Counted from the first letter of the stretch, positions 8,367 through 19,308 are shown. The stretch is DNA of 64,000 bases from Alphaproteobacteria bacterium (GCA_020446675.1 JAGREE010000021.1:1-64000); one strand, 5' to 3'. Notes: generated by a model from the sequence alone, not told the origin. Numbers and translations are program-made.

Positions 8367-8872
8367 TTAAAGTATTTGCAGCGTTTGCCATTCTTACAGT
8401 TATGATTTCCACTGCGTCAGTTTATAACCTGAAGCAGGCAACATACGATCTTGAAGAAAAGAAGCGTGATATTAGTGCGCAAATATTAAAGGATCGCGAG
8501 GCTATAAAAGTTTTAAAAGCTGAGATGGCATATCTTTCAAGACCGGAAAGACTGGAAAGACTGGGTCGGCGGCATCTTGCTCTTGAGTCAACGGATACGG
8601 AACAGATAGCAGCGGATATTACGGAACTAACCGTTCGTGACAATGTACAGCTGGTAAAAATGCCAGTTGATAATTTTCAGCTTCTATTGCCGCGCCAGAA
8701 ACCTTCAACAATAGTGGCGGTTAATAACCCACAGACAAGAAATATTACATCACTTCCAAAAGTGGAAAAATCCGCTACACAAAAAGCGGAAAACAGAAAA
8801 TTAGAGCAGAGACAACAAGAGAGCAGGCAACAAAGTCTATATGATCGAATATTGGCTAAATTAGGAAATTAG
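8363..8872 (+). CDS. ftsL: cell division protein FtsL
   Basis: A 169-residue bitopic membrane protein: short cytoplasmic tail, one helix (FAAFAILTVMISTASVYNL), then a charged coiled-coil-like region (~25-75) with the RPERLERLGRRHLALE motif typical of FtsL. A Gln/Lys-rich tail follows. FtsL forms a complex with FtsB and FtsQ that activates FtsWI. It was placed by motif and by position between rsmH and ftsI. ATG 8363 follows CAGGAGA and overlaps the rsmH stop as ATGA. Confidence 0.9.
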   Translation: MIKVFAAFAILTVMISTASVYNLKQATYDLEEKKRDISAQILKDREAIKVLKAEMAYLSRPERLERLGRRHLALESTDTEQIAADITELTVRDNVQLVKMPVDNFQLLLPRQKPSTIVAVNNPQTRNITSLPKVEKSATQKAENRKLEQRQQESRQQSLYDRILAKLGN

Positions 8873-8888
8873 AATAGGGATAAATTAA

Positions 8889-10586
8889 GTGAAGCCAATT
8901 GATTTGCGAGTGGAGGGAATACGCCAGGGGGCGATAGAGGTTGCCCGAAACCGATTAATTTTCGTAATGGCTTTATTCTCACTGGGCTTTCTTACGTTAA
9001 TTGTAAAACTTGTTTCGGTCGGTGTGTTTCAAGCTGATGGTTCTGCATATTATCATACTGACAATGTCAATACATCTCTGCTTATGGCAAGGGCGGATAT
9101 TGTTGACCGGAACGGGGTCATTTTAGCGACCAACCTTAAAACGCCATCATTGGCGGTTGTTCCGGCTAAACTTAAAACTTCACCTGAAGAATTGGCGCCA
9201 AGGGTTGCGGCTATTTTTCCTGATATGTCAGAAGAGAAAGCGTTTAAGCTTTTAAGTACAACGCGCCCACATACCTGGATTAAACGGACGCTGACACCAA
9301 AACAGGTATTTGAAATTAAGAAAATTGGTGATCCTGGCCTGGTGACATCGGATGCAGAAAAACGGATATATCCGCAAGGTAGACTATTGTCACACATTCT
9401 AGGGTCTGTTGATATTGATAATAAGCCCAGTTCAGGGGTTGAAGCCTATTTTAACGATCAGCTTATTGATCCTTCAAAATCGGAAAGTCCACTGGCTCTA
9501 TCAATAGATATTCGTCTTCAGTATATTCTAAATCAGGAACTGGCAACCTATAAGGAAATGTTTTCGGCTATTGGAGCTGCGGGCATTATTCTTGATGTCA
9601 CAACGGGAGAAGTTCTCGCCCTGTCCTCTCTGCCGGATTTTGATCCGAATGATACAAGCGGTCCACAAAATGTAAATGAAATGAATCGGGTTTTGCAAGG
9701 CGATTACGAACTTGGATCCGGCTTTAAAACCTTTACCCTTGCATCGGCACTGGACAATAAAGTTGTGTCCCTTGCAGATCGTTATGATGCCACCAAGCCG
9801 GTGAGGGTTGCAAATTTCACCATTCATGATGACCATCCGAAAAGCCGTTGGCTTAATGTGCCCGAAATTTTTGTCTATTCATCAAATATAGGTACATTAA
9901 AAATTGCACAGGATATTGGTGTTGAACGTCAAATTGCGTTTTTTGATAAACTTGGGCTGTTTACGAAGTCTGATATAGAAGTTTATGAGAAAAGCACGCC
10001 TCTCTTGCCCAGGCAATGGGGGCCTACCGAGCTTGCAACCACGGCCTATGGTCATGGGATTGCGGTCACGCCACTTCATCTGGCTTCCGGTGTGGCGGCC
10101 ATGGTAAATGGCGGACGCCTTATTCCTGCCACCTTACTAAGAAAAAATAATGATATTGCACAGAGTGTTTCTCAAGATTTGGGAACGCAGGTTATTTCAC
10201 CAGCGACCAGTGAAATTATGAGAAACCTTCTTCATCTTGTTGTTGAATATGGTACTGGAAAAAATGCCAAAGTAGATGGTTATTTGGTTGGTGGAAAAAC
10301 AGGAACGGCGATTAAAGCTGTTAACGGTGGATATAATGACAAAGCGGTCATTTCTTCATTGGTATCCGTGTTTCCAATCGATAAACCAAAATATCTGGTT
10401 TTTGCTATGTTGGATGAACCAAAAGGCATCAAAGAAACTTATAACCTCATCACAGCAGGAATGACTGTTGCACCGATGGTGGGCAATATAATCAAGCGCG
10501 TAGGACCCTTAATGGGGGTTATGCCAAGAAAAGAAGATGAAATGTACTTTAAGGATTTAATGCTTATATCCGGAACTGACGAATGA
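8889..10586 (+). CDS. ftsI: division-specific peptidoglycan transpeptidase FtsI (PBP3)
   Basis: A 565-residue class B penicillin-binding protein that cross-links septal peptidoglycan. One N-terminal membrane helix (~22-45), a PBP dimer/pedestal domain (ADIVDRNGVILATN near 69-82), and a transpeptidase domain with SGFK (catalytic Ser277, Lys280), SSN (331-333) and KTGT (470-473). The usual STFK is SGFK here, a mild variation. GTG 8889 is the start. It ends in an ATGA overlap with murE. Confidence 0.96.
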   Translation: MKPIDLRVEGIRQGAIEVARNRLIFVMALFSLGFLTLIVKLVSVGVFQADGSAYYHTDNVNTSLLMARADIVDRNGVILATNLKTPSLAVVPAKLKTSPEELAPRVAAIFPDMSEEKAFKLLSTTRPHTWIKRTLTPKQVFEIKKIGDPGLVTSDAEKRIYPQGRLLSHILGSVDIDNKPSSGVEAYFNDQLIDPSKSESPLALSIDIRLQYILNQELATYKEMFSAIGAAGIILDVTTGEVLALSSLPDFDPNDTSGPQNVNEMNRVLQGDYELGSGFKTFTLASALDNKVVSLADRYDATKPVRVANFTIHDDHPKSRWLNVPEIFVYSSNIGTLKIAQDIGVERQIAFFDKLGLFTKSDIEVYEKSTPLLPRQWGPTELATTAYGHGIAVTPLHLASGVAAMVNGGRLIPATLLRKNNDIAQSVSQDLGTQVISPATSEIMRNLLHLVVEYGTGKNAKVDGYLVGGKTGTAIKAVNGGYNDKAVISSLVSVFPIDKPKYLVFAMLDEPKGIKETYNLITAGMTVAPMVGNIIKRVGPLMGVMPRKEDEMYFKDLMLISGTDE

Positions 10587-12055
10587 AACTGAGTGAATTA
10601 CTGGATAATAGTAAACTGGAAAATGACGTTGAAATTAGCGGAATTACCGCTGATAGCCGTCAGGTTAAACCGGGCTTTATGTTTGTTGCTCTGCCAGGGT
10701 TGGTCTTTAATGGTGCTGATTTTATAGGAAAGGCGATTGAGGCAGGTGCGGCTGCGATACTTTCCATCCCGGAAGCAAAGCTAGACAATAATCATGTGGT
10801 TTGGGTTCTGGATGATTATCCTGGTCGATTATTTCCCCATATTGTTTCACGGTTTTTTAAGTCCCAACCTAAAAATATTACCGCCGTCACCGGAACAAAC
10901 GGAAAAACATCGGTTGCATTTTTTACACAACAGATTTGGAAGCATCTGGGCCTTAAGGCAGCATCGGTTGGCACACTTGGAATTCATGCTGACGGGTATG
11001 ATAAACCAACCGGTCTGACCACTCCTGATCCTGTCGTCATGCACAAGGCCCTTAGTGAGCTGTGTGATATGGGGGTTGATCATGTGGTCTTCGAAGCATC
11101 GAGTCACGGATTAGATCAGCACCGCCTGGATGGGTTAAATATTTCTGCCGCGGCATTTACCAATTTGACCCATGATCATCTTGATTATCATAAAACGGAA
11201 CAACAGTATTTTGATGCAAAAAAGCGGTTGTTCAGCGAATTGCTGAAACCATCAAAAACGGCCGTCCTTAATATTGATAATCCGTATGTTCGGGATGTCA
11301 AAAAGGTTTGTGAAGATAGAGGTCATAATATTATTACCGTTGGCAAAAATGACGGTGATATTCGCCTGCTTAGCCAACGTTCATCATCGGCAGGTCAGGA
11401 AATCACCGTAAGTTATCAGGGTGAAATATATGATATTTCATTGCCCCTTGTCGGATATTTTCAGGCGATTAATGCGCTGATGGCAGTCGGATTGGTAATT
11501 GGCTGCGGGGAAGAAGCCGATAATGCATTTAAGGCGCTTTCCTATCTCCGGCCAGTTCGCGGACGTATGGAACAGGCAGGGCGACATCCCAGCGGCGCCA
11601 GAGTTTATGTTGATTATGCCCATACACCGGATGCACTGGAGACAGTGCTCAAGGCCTTAAAGCCTCATGTCAGGGGTAAGCTTTCCGTGGTTTTTGGCTG
11701 CGGCGGGGATCGGGATAGGACAAAAAGAAAAATTATGGGGCAGATTGCAGAAAAGCTGGCTGACCGAATTTATGTAACAGACGATAACCCAAGATCGGAA
11801 AACCCGCAGGATATAAGGAAAGAAATTTTAAAAGGTAGTCCACGCGGCATTGATGGCGGTGATCGCGCCACGGCTATTGAGAGGGCAGTTGCGGAGCTGT
11901 CAAAGGGAGATATTTTGCTCGTTGCAGGAAAAGGTCACGAACAGGGACAAACAATAGGCAATCGGGTCTTTGATTTTGATGATGTGTCCGTTGTGCGATC
12001 AGCAATTGCCGCAATCGGGCAATCAGACACAGCAGGCAAAAGGCTGGCACATTAG
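10583..12055 (+). CDS. murE: UDP-MurNAc-tripeptide synthetase MurE (meso-diaminopimelate adding)
   Basis: A 490-residue Mur ligase that adds the third residue to UDP-MurNAc-L-Ala-D-Glu. ATP site TGTNGKTS near residue 108, TTPDP (substrate-binding) near 149, EASSHGLDQHR near 172, and the DNPRSENP motif near 400, whose Asp-Asn-Pro-Arg selects meso-DAP. VDYAHTPDALE marks the third domain. It overlaps ftsI by 4 bases; murF begins 13 bases after its stop. Confidence 0.97.
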   Translation: MKLSELLDNSKLENDVEISGITADSRQVKPGFMFVALPGLVFNGADFIGKAIEAGAAAILSIPEAKLDNNHVVWVLDDYPGRLFPHIVSRFFKSQPKNITAVTGTNGKTSVAFFTQQIWKHLGLKAASVGTLGIHADGYDKPTGLTTPDPVVMHKALSELCDMGVDHVVFEASSHGLDQHRLDGLNISAAAFTNLTHDHLDYHKTEQQYFDAKKRLFSELLKPSKTAVLNIDNPYVRDVKKVCEDRGHNIITVGKNDGDIRLLSQRSSSAGQEITVSYQGEIYDISLPLVGYFQAINALMAVGLVIGCGEEADNAFKALSYLRPVRGRMEQAGRHPSGARVYVDYAHTPDALETVLKALKPHVRGKLSVVFGCGGDRDRTKRKIMGQIAEKLADRIYVTDDNPRSENPQDIRKEILKGSPRGIDGGDRATAIERAVAELSKGDILLVAGKGHEQGQTIGNRVFDFDDVSVVRSAIAAIGQSDTAGKRLAH

Positions 12056-12068
12056 AAAGGTACCAAGG

Positions 12069-13511
12069 ATGAGTTTACTGCCATTATGGACATCACAGGA
12101 ATTGGAAACAGTTTTCGGAACAAAAGCATCCGCAAACTGGAATTCATATGGCGTGTCTATTGACAGTAGAACGCTTGAAAAAGGTGATTTGTTTTTTGCC
12201 CTGTCAGGACCAAATTTTGATGGGCACGGTTATGTGAAGGCGGCTTTTGAAAAAGGAGCAGCCGGGGCAGTTGTCAGCAAAGCTGTGGAAGGGGTACCGG
12301 AAAGCAGACTTATTATTGTTGATGATGTTATGGAGGCATTAGTCAAGTTAGGAAAAGCCGGAAGGAACAGGGTCAAAATACCGATCATCGCTGTTACGGG
12401 CAGTGTGGGTAAAACCGGAACCAAGGAAGCTCTTAATGCAGCCCTCTCAAGATATAAGAAAACCCATGCGAGTGTCTTAAGTTATAATAATGATGTGGGC
12501 GTGTCACTTTCACTGGCCCGTATGCCCTATGATGCTGAATATGGTGTTTTTGAGCTGGGCATGAACCATGCCGGTGAATTACGGGAACTTGTTAAACTTG
12601 TGCGTCCGGATGTTGCGATTATCACGACTATTGGATTGGCGCATAGTGAGTTTTTTAACAGTGAAGAAGATATTGCAGACGCCAAAGCGGAAATATTTAC
12701 ATCAATGAATAATGGCGGGACGGCCATTCTGAATTTTGATAACCCGCATTATGAAAGATTAAAGAAAAAAGCAAAAGAAGCAGGCGTAAAGAAAATCATT
12801 TCTTTCGGCAATGACGAGCGTGCTGATGTATGGGTGCTTCACTATGTTTTCCACGATACCTGTAGCTGTATTATAGCCAATATTCTGGGAAAAATTATGA
12901 CCTATAAGGTTGGTATGCTTGGCTATCACTGGGTCATGAATTCACTAGCCGTGCTGGGTAGCGTTGACGCGGTTGGTGCTGATCTGGGTCTGGGCGGGCT
13001 CGGGCTTGCCGAACTTAAGCCATTAGCAGGTCGTGGCAGAAGGGACCGAATTTATTTTGATATTGCAACCAATGCTTCCTTTCTTCTTATTGATGAAAGT
13101 TACAATGCAAACCCCGCAAGTATGAAAGCGGCAATTGAAACGCTCGGCCAGACAGAGAATGAAGGCAGAGGACGAAAAATTGCCGTGTTAAGTGATATGG
13201 GTGAACTGGGCAAACAGGCCGATCAGCTACATAAAGATCTTGCGCCGATACTGAATGATGCTGATGTAGATATCGTCTTTGCAGTGGGTCGGCATATGAA
13301 ACATCTGGCTGATTTTATAGTCCGGAAATACCGGCATATTAATGTCAATTATTTTAATGACAGGCAGGCGCTTGAACGGGCATTGCTGCATGATATCCGG
13401 GATGGTGACATCATTATGATTAAAGGTTCAAACGCTGGACGCATGTCCAAGGTTGTAGAAAAATTAAAAATGCTTGATCTGAACCAGGATAAACAGGCGG
13501 CAAACAGCTGA
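12069..13511 (+). CDS. murF: UDP-MurNAc-tripeptide-D-Ala-D-Ala ligase MurF
   Basis: A 480-residue Mur ligase that attaches D-Ala-D-Ala, completing the UDP-MurNAc pentapeptide. Motifs: SIDSRTLEKGDLFFAL (N-terminal uridine domain, ~30), VTGSVGKTGTKEAL (ATP site, ~111), ELGMNHAGEL (~160), DESYNANPASM (~342) and MKGSNAGRM near the end. ATG 12069 is taken because the protein then starts like other MurF enzymes; upstream frame extension from 11970 runs inside murE. AAGG elements lie just upstream. Confidence 0.97.
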   Translation: MSLLPLWTSQELETVFGTKASANWNSYGVSIDSRTLEKGDLFFALSGPNFDGHGYVKAAFEKGAAGAVVSKAVEGVPESRLIIVDDVMEALVKLGKAGRNRVKIPIIAVTGSVGKTGTKEALNAALSRYKKTHASVLSYNNDVGVSLSLARMPYDAEYGVFELGMNHAGELRELVKLVRPDVAIITTIGLAHSEFFNSEEDIADAKAEIFTSMNNGGTAILNFDNPHYERLKKKAKEAGVKKIISFGNDERADVWVLHYVFHDTCSCIIANILGKIMTYKVGMLGYHWVMNSLAVLGSVDAVGADLGLGGLGLAELKPLAGRGRRDRIYFDIATNASFLLIDESYNANPASMKAAIETLGQTENEGRGRKIAVLSDMGELGKQADQLHKDLAPILNDADVDIVFAVGRHMKHLADFIVRKYRHINVNYFNDRQALERALLHDIRDGDIIMIKGSNAGRMSKVVEKLKMLDLNQDKQAANS

Positions 13512-13532
13512 CGGGAATAAGGTAAAAAATAT

Positions 13533-14621
13533 ATGCTCTATCATCTACTGACCTCATTAAGCGATGAATATACTTTTCTGAATGTATTTAGTTACCTGAC
13601 ATTCAGGACCGGTATTTCACTTTTTACGGCTTTCGTGGTTAGTTTCCTGTTCGGTCCAAAGGTTATTTTTATGCTTAAAGCAAAGCAGACAAAAGGACAG
13701 CCTATCCGTGATGATGGTCCTGAAAGCCATATCCTGACCAAGCAGGGTACACCGACAATGGGAGGGTTTCTTATTTTGCTGGGCCTTAGCTCGGCAACAT
13801 TACTTTGGGCTGATCTTACAAACCATTATGTCTGGGCCTGTCTTCTCGTCACCACAGGTTTTGGGTTCATCGGCTTTCTCGATGATTATGCAAAAATTAC
13901 ACGCTCAAGCACCGCCGGCGTTTCCGGCAGGGTAAAACTGCTGCTTGAAATCGTTATTTCATTGGCAGCTACGCTAATCATAATGAATGCAGCAGGACAG
14001 GAAATAGGAAGCAAGCTTGCTCTGCCATTCTTAAAGGATTTTTTGATCGATCTTGGATGGTTTATGGTGCCCTTTTCAATGTTCGTTCTTGTTGGTTCTT
14101 CAAACAGTGTCAATCTGACGGATGGACTTGATGGTCTGGCAATAATGCCTGTCATCATTGCTTCAGGCACATTTGCCATTATTTCCTATGTCGTCGGGAA
14201 TACGGTTTATGCGGAATATCTAAATCTTACCTATGTTCAGGGGACCGGGGAATTATCGGTTTTTCTGGCAGCAATTATTGGGGCTGGCCTTGGGTTCCTC
14301 TGGTTTAATGCGCCGCCGGCAATGATTTTTATGGGAGATACCGGTTCCCTGTCATTAGGAGGGGCTCTTGGAGCGGTCGGTGTGATTACCAAACATGAAA
14401 TCGTGCTGGCCATTGTCGGAGGATTATTTGTGCTGGAGACGGTGTCGGTGATTGTGCAGGTGGCTTCTTTCAAGCTTACCGGAAAGCGGGTTTTTAGAAT
14501 GGCCCCCATTCATCATCATTATGAGAAAAAAGGCTGGGCAGAACCGACAATTGTAATTCGGTTCTGGATCATTGCCGTTTTACTGGGCCTGATCGGTCTG
14601 GCAACATTAAAATTAAGATAG
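13533..14621 (+). CDS. mraY: phospho-MurNAc-pentapeptide transferase MraY
   Basis: A 362-residue integral membrane enzyme that moves phospho-MurNAc-pentapeptide to undecaprenyl phosphate, giving lipid I. About ten membrane helices. Signatures: [13 protein letters not shown] (~68), FLDDYAKI with the catalytic-region Asp pair (~114), [16 protein letters not shown] (~190), [11 protein letters not shown] (~268) and [11 protein letters not shown] (~325). Usual length for the family. The next gene is ftsW only 10 bases on, leaving no room for murD. Confidence 0.97.
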   Translation: MLYHLLTSLSDEYTFLNVFSYLTFRTGISLFTAFVVSFLFGPKVIFMLKAKQTKGQPIRDDGPESHILTKQGTPTMGGFLILLGLSSATLLWADLTNHYVWACLLVTTGFGFIGFLDDYAKITRSSTAGVSGRVKLLLEIVISLAATLIIMNAAGQEIGSKLALPFLKDFLIDLGWFMVPFSMFVLVGSSNSVNLTDGLDGLAIMPVIIASGTFAIISYVVGNTVYAEYLNLTYVQGTGELSVFLAAIIGAGLGFLWFNAPPAMIFMGDTGSLSLGGALGAVGVITKHEIVLAIVGGLFVLETVSVIVQVASFKLTGKRVFRMAPIHHHYEKKGWAEPTIVIRFWIIAVLLGLIGLATLKLR

Positions 14622-14631
14622 CGAAATAGAA

Positions 14632-15780
14632 ATGGGCACTTTTTCAAGAACAGATAACAGTATAATAAGCACATGGTGGTGGACAGTTGACCGCTGGCTT
14701 CTCATGTCAATTGCTTTGCTTATTACAATTGGTATTGTGCTTGTTTTTGGAGCAAGCCCGGCTGTGGCGGAACGCATCGGTTTACCCAGTTTTCATTTTG
14801 TAGAAAGACAGCTTGTATTTCTAGGTCTGTCAATTTTGGTGATGTTTTCCGTATCCCTTTTATCGCCGGTCATGGTCAGGCGACTTGGCGTGGTTATGTT
14901 TGCCGGATGTCTTCTTTTATTGATCGCAACGTTAATTTTTGGTGCTGAAGCAAAAGGAGCACGTCGCTGGATTCAGATAGGTTCATTCACGTTACAGGCA
15001 TCGGAATTTATGAAACCAGCTTTCATAATCTTTACCGCCTGGATGTTTTCACAAAGCAGCAAAGTTCCCGGCTTTCCAGGCTGGCAAATTTCCATCGCAT
15101 CATTTGTCGTTGTCATTGGGTTGCTGATCTCACAACCTGATCTTGGTCAAAGCATTCTCATTGCAACAGTATGGGGAATGCAGCTTTTTATGGCGGGTCT
15201 TGCCTGGATGTGGGTTGGCGGACTGGTTGTTCTTTCAATGGTTGGTCTGATCATTGCTTATTTTACGCTGCCGCACGTGGAAAAGCGAATTGACGGTTTT
15301 TTCTTTCCTCAACCCGGCGGAAATTATCAGGTCGAGCAGTCATTAAGTGCCTTTAAGAATGGGGGAATATTTGGTCAGGGGCCGGGCGAAGGCGTTGTGA
15401 AAATGCATCTTCCTGATGCGCATTCTGACTATATCTTTGCTGTTGCCGGTGAAGAGTTTGGCGCTGTTGTCTGTCTACTAATAATTATGATTTTTGCCAT
15501 CATTGTGGTCAGGGGCTTTGTCAATTTATTGAAAGAGGAAGACCATTTTACCGTTCTGGCGGTTGCGGGTCTTTTAATCCAGTTTGGAACACAGGCCTTT
15601 ATCAATCTGGCGGTTAATCTTTCGATCCTGCCGTCAAAAGGAATGACCTTGCCTTTTATCAGTTATGGTGGATCCTCAATGATTGCTTTGGCCATTGGGA
15701 TGGGAATGATCCTTTCCCTAACGCGGCGCTATAGCCAATACACGCCTGGACAGACAAATTTATCCTGGGGGCGCAGATGA
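14632..15780 (+). CDS. ftsW: septal peptidoglycan glycosyltransferase FtsW (SEDS family)
   Basis: A 382-residue SEDS protein with about ten membrane helices. It polymerises lipid II at the septum together with FtsI. Family motifs visible are GAEAKGARRWIQIG (~104-117), SQPDLGQS (~165), the QxxxSLxAFKNGGIFGQGPGEG loop (~237-262, which includes PDAHSDYIFAVAGEEFG) and PFISYGGSSM (~345). It follows mraY directly where murD is normally inserted. It shares ATGA with murG. Confidence 0.96.
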   Translation: MGTFSRTDNSIISTWWWTVDRWLLMSIALLITIGIVLVFGASPAVAERIGLPSFHFVERQLVFLGLSILVMFSVSLLSPVMVRRLGVVMFAGCLLLLIATLIFGAEAKGARRWIQIGSFTLQASEFMKPAFIIFTAWMFSQSSKVPGFPGWQISIASFVVVIGLLISQPDLGQSILIATVWGMQLFMAGLAWMWVGGLVVLSMVGLIIAYFTLPHVEKRIDGFFFPQPGGNYQVEQSLSAFKNGGIFGQGPGEGVVKMHLPDAHSDYIFAVAGEEFGAVVCLLIIMIFAIIVVRGFVNLLKEEDHFTVLAVAGLLIQFGTQAFINLAVNLSILPSKGMTLPFISYGGSSMIALAIGMGMILSLTRRYSQYTPGQTNLSWGRR

Positions 15781-16958
15781 TAAGACGTCGTACCAGTCAT
15801 ATCGTGCTTGCAGCGGGGGGAACCGGTGGACATATGTTTCCTGCCCTTGCCCTTATGGAAGAGCTTCTTGAGCGTGGTCATAAAGTTACGCTTATTACGG
15901 ATAATCGTGGTATTAAATACCGGAAATTATTTAAGGGTATTAAAATTTTCCAAGTTGATAGTGCGTCTTTTGCGGGAAAAGGACCGGTTGGAAAAATTCT
16001 GTCGATACCGAAAATTATCAGCGGCGTTTTTGAAGCCAGATCAATTCTGAAAATGATTGGTGCCGGGGCCGTGATTGGCTTTGGCGGCTACCCGTCCTAT
16101 CCGACAATTCGTGCAGCGATTTCGTTGGGTATTCCCACCTGCCTGCATGAACAAAATGCAGTACTGGGAAAAGTAAACAGGCATCTCGCGAAATCAGTGG
16201 ATGCAGTGGCACTGTCATTCGAAGATACAAAATACGTGAATTGGCACAAAAATAAATATACGGCAGTAACCGGAAACCCTGTTCGCAAGGAAATAGTGGA
16301 TATTGGCGATCTTTATTATCCAACGCTGGGGGATGACAGAATTTTCAGAATACTGGTGATTGGAGGCAGTCAAGGGGCCAAAATTTTCAGCGAGGTGGTT
16401 CCACAGGCGGTCTCAACCTTGCCAAGGGCATCGCAACGTCGTCTCCAAATTACCCAGCAGTGCCGTGAAGAAGATATTGAAGCCGTAAGAGACCTTTACG
16501 CTGATACAAAAATTGCCGTTGAACTGACCACATTCATTGATGATCTGCCCACCTGTTTAAGATGGGCGCATCTGGTTATTGGCCGCGCAGGCGCATCGAC
16601 AATTGCCGAACTGACAACAGCGGGAAGACCTGGCATTTTAGTTCCTTATCCACATGCGACAGATGATCATCAGATGGCAAATGCCCGGGAGATGATCAGC
16701 AATGGCGCCGGCTGGATTTATCAGAATGATGAATTTAATGCCAAGGTGCTGGCTAAAATGCTTCAGCGTATGGCGCGCCATCCCAATGAAGTATGGGCCG
16801 CGGCTGAGGAATCAAGAAAAATAGGCAAGCCATTTGCAGCCAATGATCTGGCAGATATTGTTGAAAGGTTGGCCTTGGTTAAGGGGGATCGTTCTGTTGT
16901 CGTCGTAAACAACATCAGTGAAGAAATAGAAAAAAAAGGACTTAAAGCCGAAAAATGA
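15777..16958 (+). CDS. murG: UDP-GlcNAc transferase MurG (lipid II synthase)
   Basis: A 393-residue GT-B glycosyltransferase at the inner face of the membrane that converts lipid I to lipid II. Glycine-rich loop [15 protein letters not shown] (~13-27), GFGGYPSYP (~101), [12 protein letters not shown] (~123), [13 protein letters not shown] (~195) and [24 protein letters not shown] (~269-292) all fit. The C-terminal ~25 residues ([21 protein letters not shown]) are a non-conserved tail. Overlaps ftsW and murC by 4 bases each. Confidence 0.97.
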   Translation: MIRRRTSHIVLAAGGTGGHMFPALALMEELLERGHKVTLITDNRGIKYRKLFKGIKIFQVDSASFAGKGPVGKILSIPKIISGVFEARSILKMIGAGAVIGFGGYPSYPTIRAAISLGIPTCLHEQNAVLGKVNRHLAKSVDAVALSFEDTKYVNWHKNKYTAVTGNPVRKEIVDIGDLYYPTLGDDRIFRILVIGGSQGAKIFSEVVPQAVSTLPRASQRRLQITQQCREEDIEAVRDLYADTKIAVELTTFIDDLPTCLRWAHLVIGRAGASTIAELTTAGRPGILVPYPHATDDHQMANAREMISNGAGWIYQNDEFNAKVLAKMLQRMARHPNEVWAAAEESRKIGKPFAANDLADIVERLALVKGDRSVVVVNNISEEIEKKGLKAEK

Positions 16959-18388
16959 ATAAGGAAATCATTTCAAATAAAATTGGTCATCCCGTTAATA
17001 TTGGCATCCTGCATTTTGTTGGGATTGGCGGTATTGGAATGAGCGGCATTGCTGAAGTGATGCATAATTTTGGCTATAAGGTCCAGGGAAGTGATATTTC
17101 GGAAAATGCCAATGTAATCAGGTTGCGCAAACTGGGCATTAAAGTATTTGTCGGGCATAGAGAGGAAAATTTAAAAGGCGCCTGGGGGTTGGTTGTTTCG
17201 ACCGCTATTAAGGCGGATAATCCGGAGATCATCGCAGCCCGTGCCCTAAAAATGCCGGTGATCCGGCGTTCGGAAATGCTTGCGGAGCTGATGCGCCTTA
17301 AATGGTGTGTATCCGTGGCAGGAACGCATGGAAAAACGACAACAACGACAATGGTTTCAGCTGTTCTGGAAGAAGCAAATTATGACCCGACGGTAATTAA
17401 CGGGGGAATAATTAATGCCTATGGCACCAATGCCCGTCTTGGTGATGGTGACTGGATGGTAGTGGAAGCCGATGAAAGCGATGGCACATTTATCAAGATA
17501 CCATCCACCGTTGCCGTGGTGACAAATATTGATCCTGAGCATCTGGACTTTTATGGGGATTTTGAAAATGCCAAAGCGGCGTTTGAAACCTTTGTTGAGA
17601 ATGTTCCATTTTACGGTTTTTCCGTCATGTGTATTGATCATCCGGAAGTTCAGGCCCTTATTGCAAAAATTACAGACCGAAGGATCGTTACTTACGGATT
17701 TAGCCCACAGGCAGAAGTAAGGGGTACCAATATATCCTTTGATGAAGGATCAGCCATTTTTGATGTACTCATCAGCAACAGACAGAATGACAGTGTAATA
17801 GAGCTGAAGGGGATCACAATGCCAATGCCGGGGCGTCATAATGTTTCAAATGCATTGGCCGCAATTGCGGTATCCCATGAACTTGGTATTTCAGACGACG
17901 TTATTCGCAGAACATTTTCAAGGTTTTCGGGGGTAAAACGTCGCTTTACTCTGGTCGATAAGGTGGATGGTGTGACCATTGTTGATGATTATGCGCATCA
18001 TCCGGTGGAAATAGCTTCTGTACTTAACGCTGCCCGTGAAGCCTATAAGGGACGCGTTATTGCTGTGATGCAGCCACACAGATATACAAGGCTTCAAAGT
18101 CTTTTTGATGAATTCTGCAGCTGTTTCAATAATGCCGATATTGTCGTTGTTGCCCCTGTATATGAAGCCGGGGAAAAGCCAATTGAAGGAGCGGATCAGG
18201 ATGCGCTTATTAACGGTCTTCTGAATTCCGGCCACCGGGGGGTCAAAAAAATAAGTGGTCCGGAAGATCTGCCAAAGTTGATTTCTGAGATAGCCAAAGA
18301 TGGCGATCTGGTCATTTATTTGGGCGCGGGAAGCGTAAGCCAGTGGGCATACGAACTGCCGGATGCGTTGAGGAAGGAAAAAGGCTAA
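16955..18388 (+). CDS. murC: UDP-MurNAc-L-alanine ligase MurC
   Basis: A 477-residue Mur ligase that adds L-Ala to UDP-MurNAc, the first peptide step. [15 protein letters not shown] (uridine-binding, ~20), [14 protein letters not shown] (ATP site, ~122), EADESDGTF (~173), [10 protein letters not shown] (~190), [10 protein letters not shown] (~347) and MQPHRYTRL (~371) are diagnostic. It overlaps murG by 4 bases and its TAA shares one base with the murB ATG. Confidence 0.97.
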   Translation: MNKEIISNKIGHPVNIGILHFVGIGGIGMSGIAEVMHNFGYKVQGSDISENANVIRLRKLGIKVFVGHREENLKGAWGLVVSTAIKADNPEIIAARALKMPVIRRSEMLAELMRLKWCVSVAGTHGKTTTTTMVSAVLEEANYDPTVINGGIINAYGTNARLGDGDWMVVEADESDGTFIKIPSTVAVVTNIDPEHLDFYGDFENAKAAFETFVENVPFYGFSVMCIDHPEVQALIAKITDRRIVTYGFSPQAEVRGTNISFDEGSAIFDVLISNRQNDSVIELKGITMPMPGRHNVSNALAAIAVSHELGISDDVIRRTFSRFSGVKRRFTLVDKVDGVTIVDDYAHHPVEIASVLNAAREAYKGRVIAVMQPHRYTRLQSLFDEFCSCFNNADIVVVAPVYEAGEKPIEGADQDALINGLLNSGHRGVKKISGPEDLPKLISEIAKDGDLVIYLGAGSVSQWAYELPDALRKEKG

Positions 18389-19308
18389 TGGCATCTGCAG
18401 CGGCCTATAATAATCTACTCGAGGATTTTGCCCCTGCCGTCAGGGGTAAACTTGAATTTGATGCGCCACTTGCAAAATTGACCTGGTTTCGTACCGGAGG
18501 CAACGCAGATTTGCTTTTTACCCCGGAAGATGAAAAGGATCTATGTGATTTTTTAAAACAGTTACCTACTCATATTCCTGTCCTGCCGCTTGGTGTGGGC
18601 TCAAACATGCTGGTTCGTGATGGTGGTGTTGAGGGGGCCGTTATCAGAATGGGCAAGAAATTTTCTAAAATCACTAGAGATGGAAATTATATTGTTTCCG
18701 GTACCGGCGCCCCGGATATTTCGGTCGCACACGCGGCACTTGATGCACGTTTGACAGGCTTTGAATTTTTACGGGGGGTTCCCGGCACAATCGGCGGTGC
18801 GCTTAAGATGAATGCCGGGGCCTACGGGTCAGAAATTAAGGATATATTTCAGTCTGCCACTGCCGTTGACCGTAATGGGAAATTGCATGAACTGACTTTG
18901 GAAGATATGGGTTTTTCCTACCGCCATACGGATGTTCCTGATGATTATATTTTTATAAAAGCCACATTAAAAGGAACGCCCGGAGACGCAGAGAAAATAA
19001 AAGCCAGAATGGATGAAATAGGTGAAGCCCGAGAAGACAGTCAGCCGTTAAGGACAAGAACAGGGGGCAGCACTTTTAAAAATCCGGATGATTTATCCGC
19101 CTGGAAGCTGATCGACGGGGCAGGATGCCGCGGATTGAAAATAGGGGGGGCCAGAGTTTCCGAAAAACATTGTAATTTCCTGATCAATGAAGGAGAGGCC
19201 ACAGCGGCAGATATTGAAAATCTTGGCGATGAGGTCAGGCGTCGGGTCATGAATAATTCCGGTATCAAACTTGTATGGGAAATTAAGCGTGTAGGGAGGC
19301 GGGAATGA
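18388..19308 (+). CDS. murB: UDP-N-acetylenolpyruvoylglucosamine reductase MurB
   Basis: A 306-residue FAD enzyme that reduces UDP-GlcNAc-enolpyruvate to UDP-MurNAc with NADPH. LTWFRTGGNADLLF (~32), LPLGVGSNMLVRDGG (FAD site, ~70), GVPGTIGGALKMNAGAYG (~135-152), SYRHTD and the C-terminal GGSTFKNP with GAGCRGLKIGGARVSEKHCNF are present, the type I MurB arrangement. ATG 18388 follows AGGAAGG; it touches the murC stop as TAATG. Note that murD, normally nearby, is absent. Confidence 0.97.
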   Translation: MASAAAYNNLLEDFAPAVRGKLEFDAPLAKLTWFRTGGNADLLFTPEDEKDLCDFLKQLPTHIPVLPLGVGSNMLVRDGGVEGAVIRMGKKFSKITRDGNYIVSGTGAPDISVAHAALDARLTGFEFLRGVPGTIGGALKMNAGAYGSEIKDIFQSATAVDRNGKLHELTLEDMGFSYRHTDVPDDYIFIKATLKGTPGDAEKIKARMDEIGEAREDSQPLRTRTGGSTFKNPDDLSAWKLIDGAGCRGLKIGGARVSEKHCNFLINEGEATAADIENLGDEVRRRVMNNSGIKLVWEIKRVGRRE

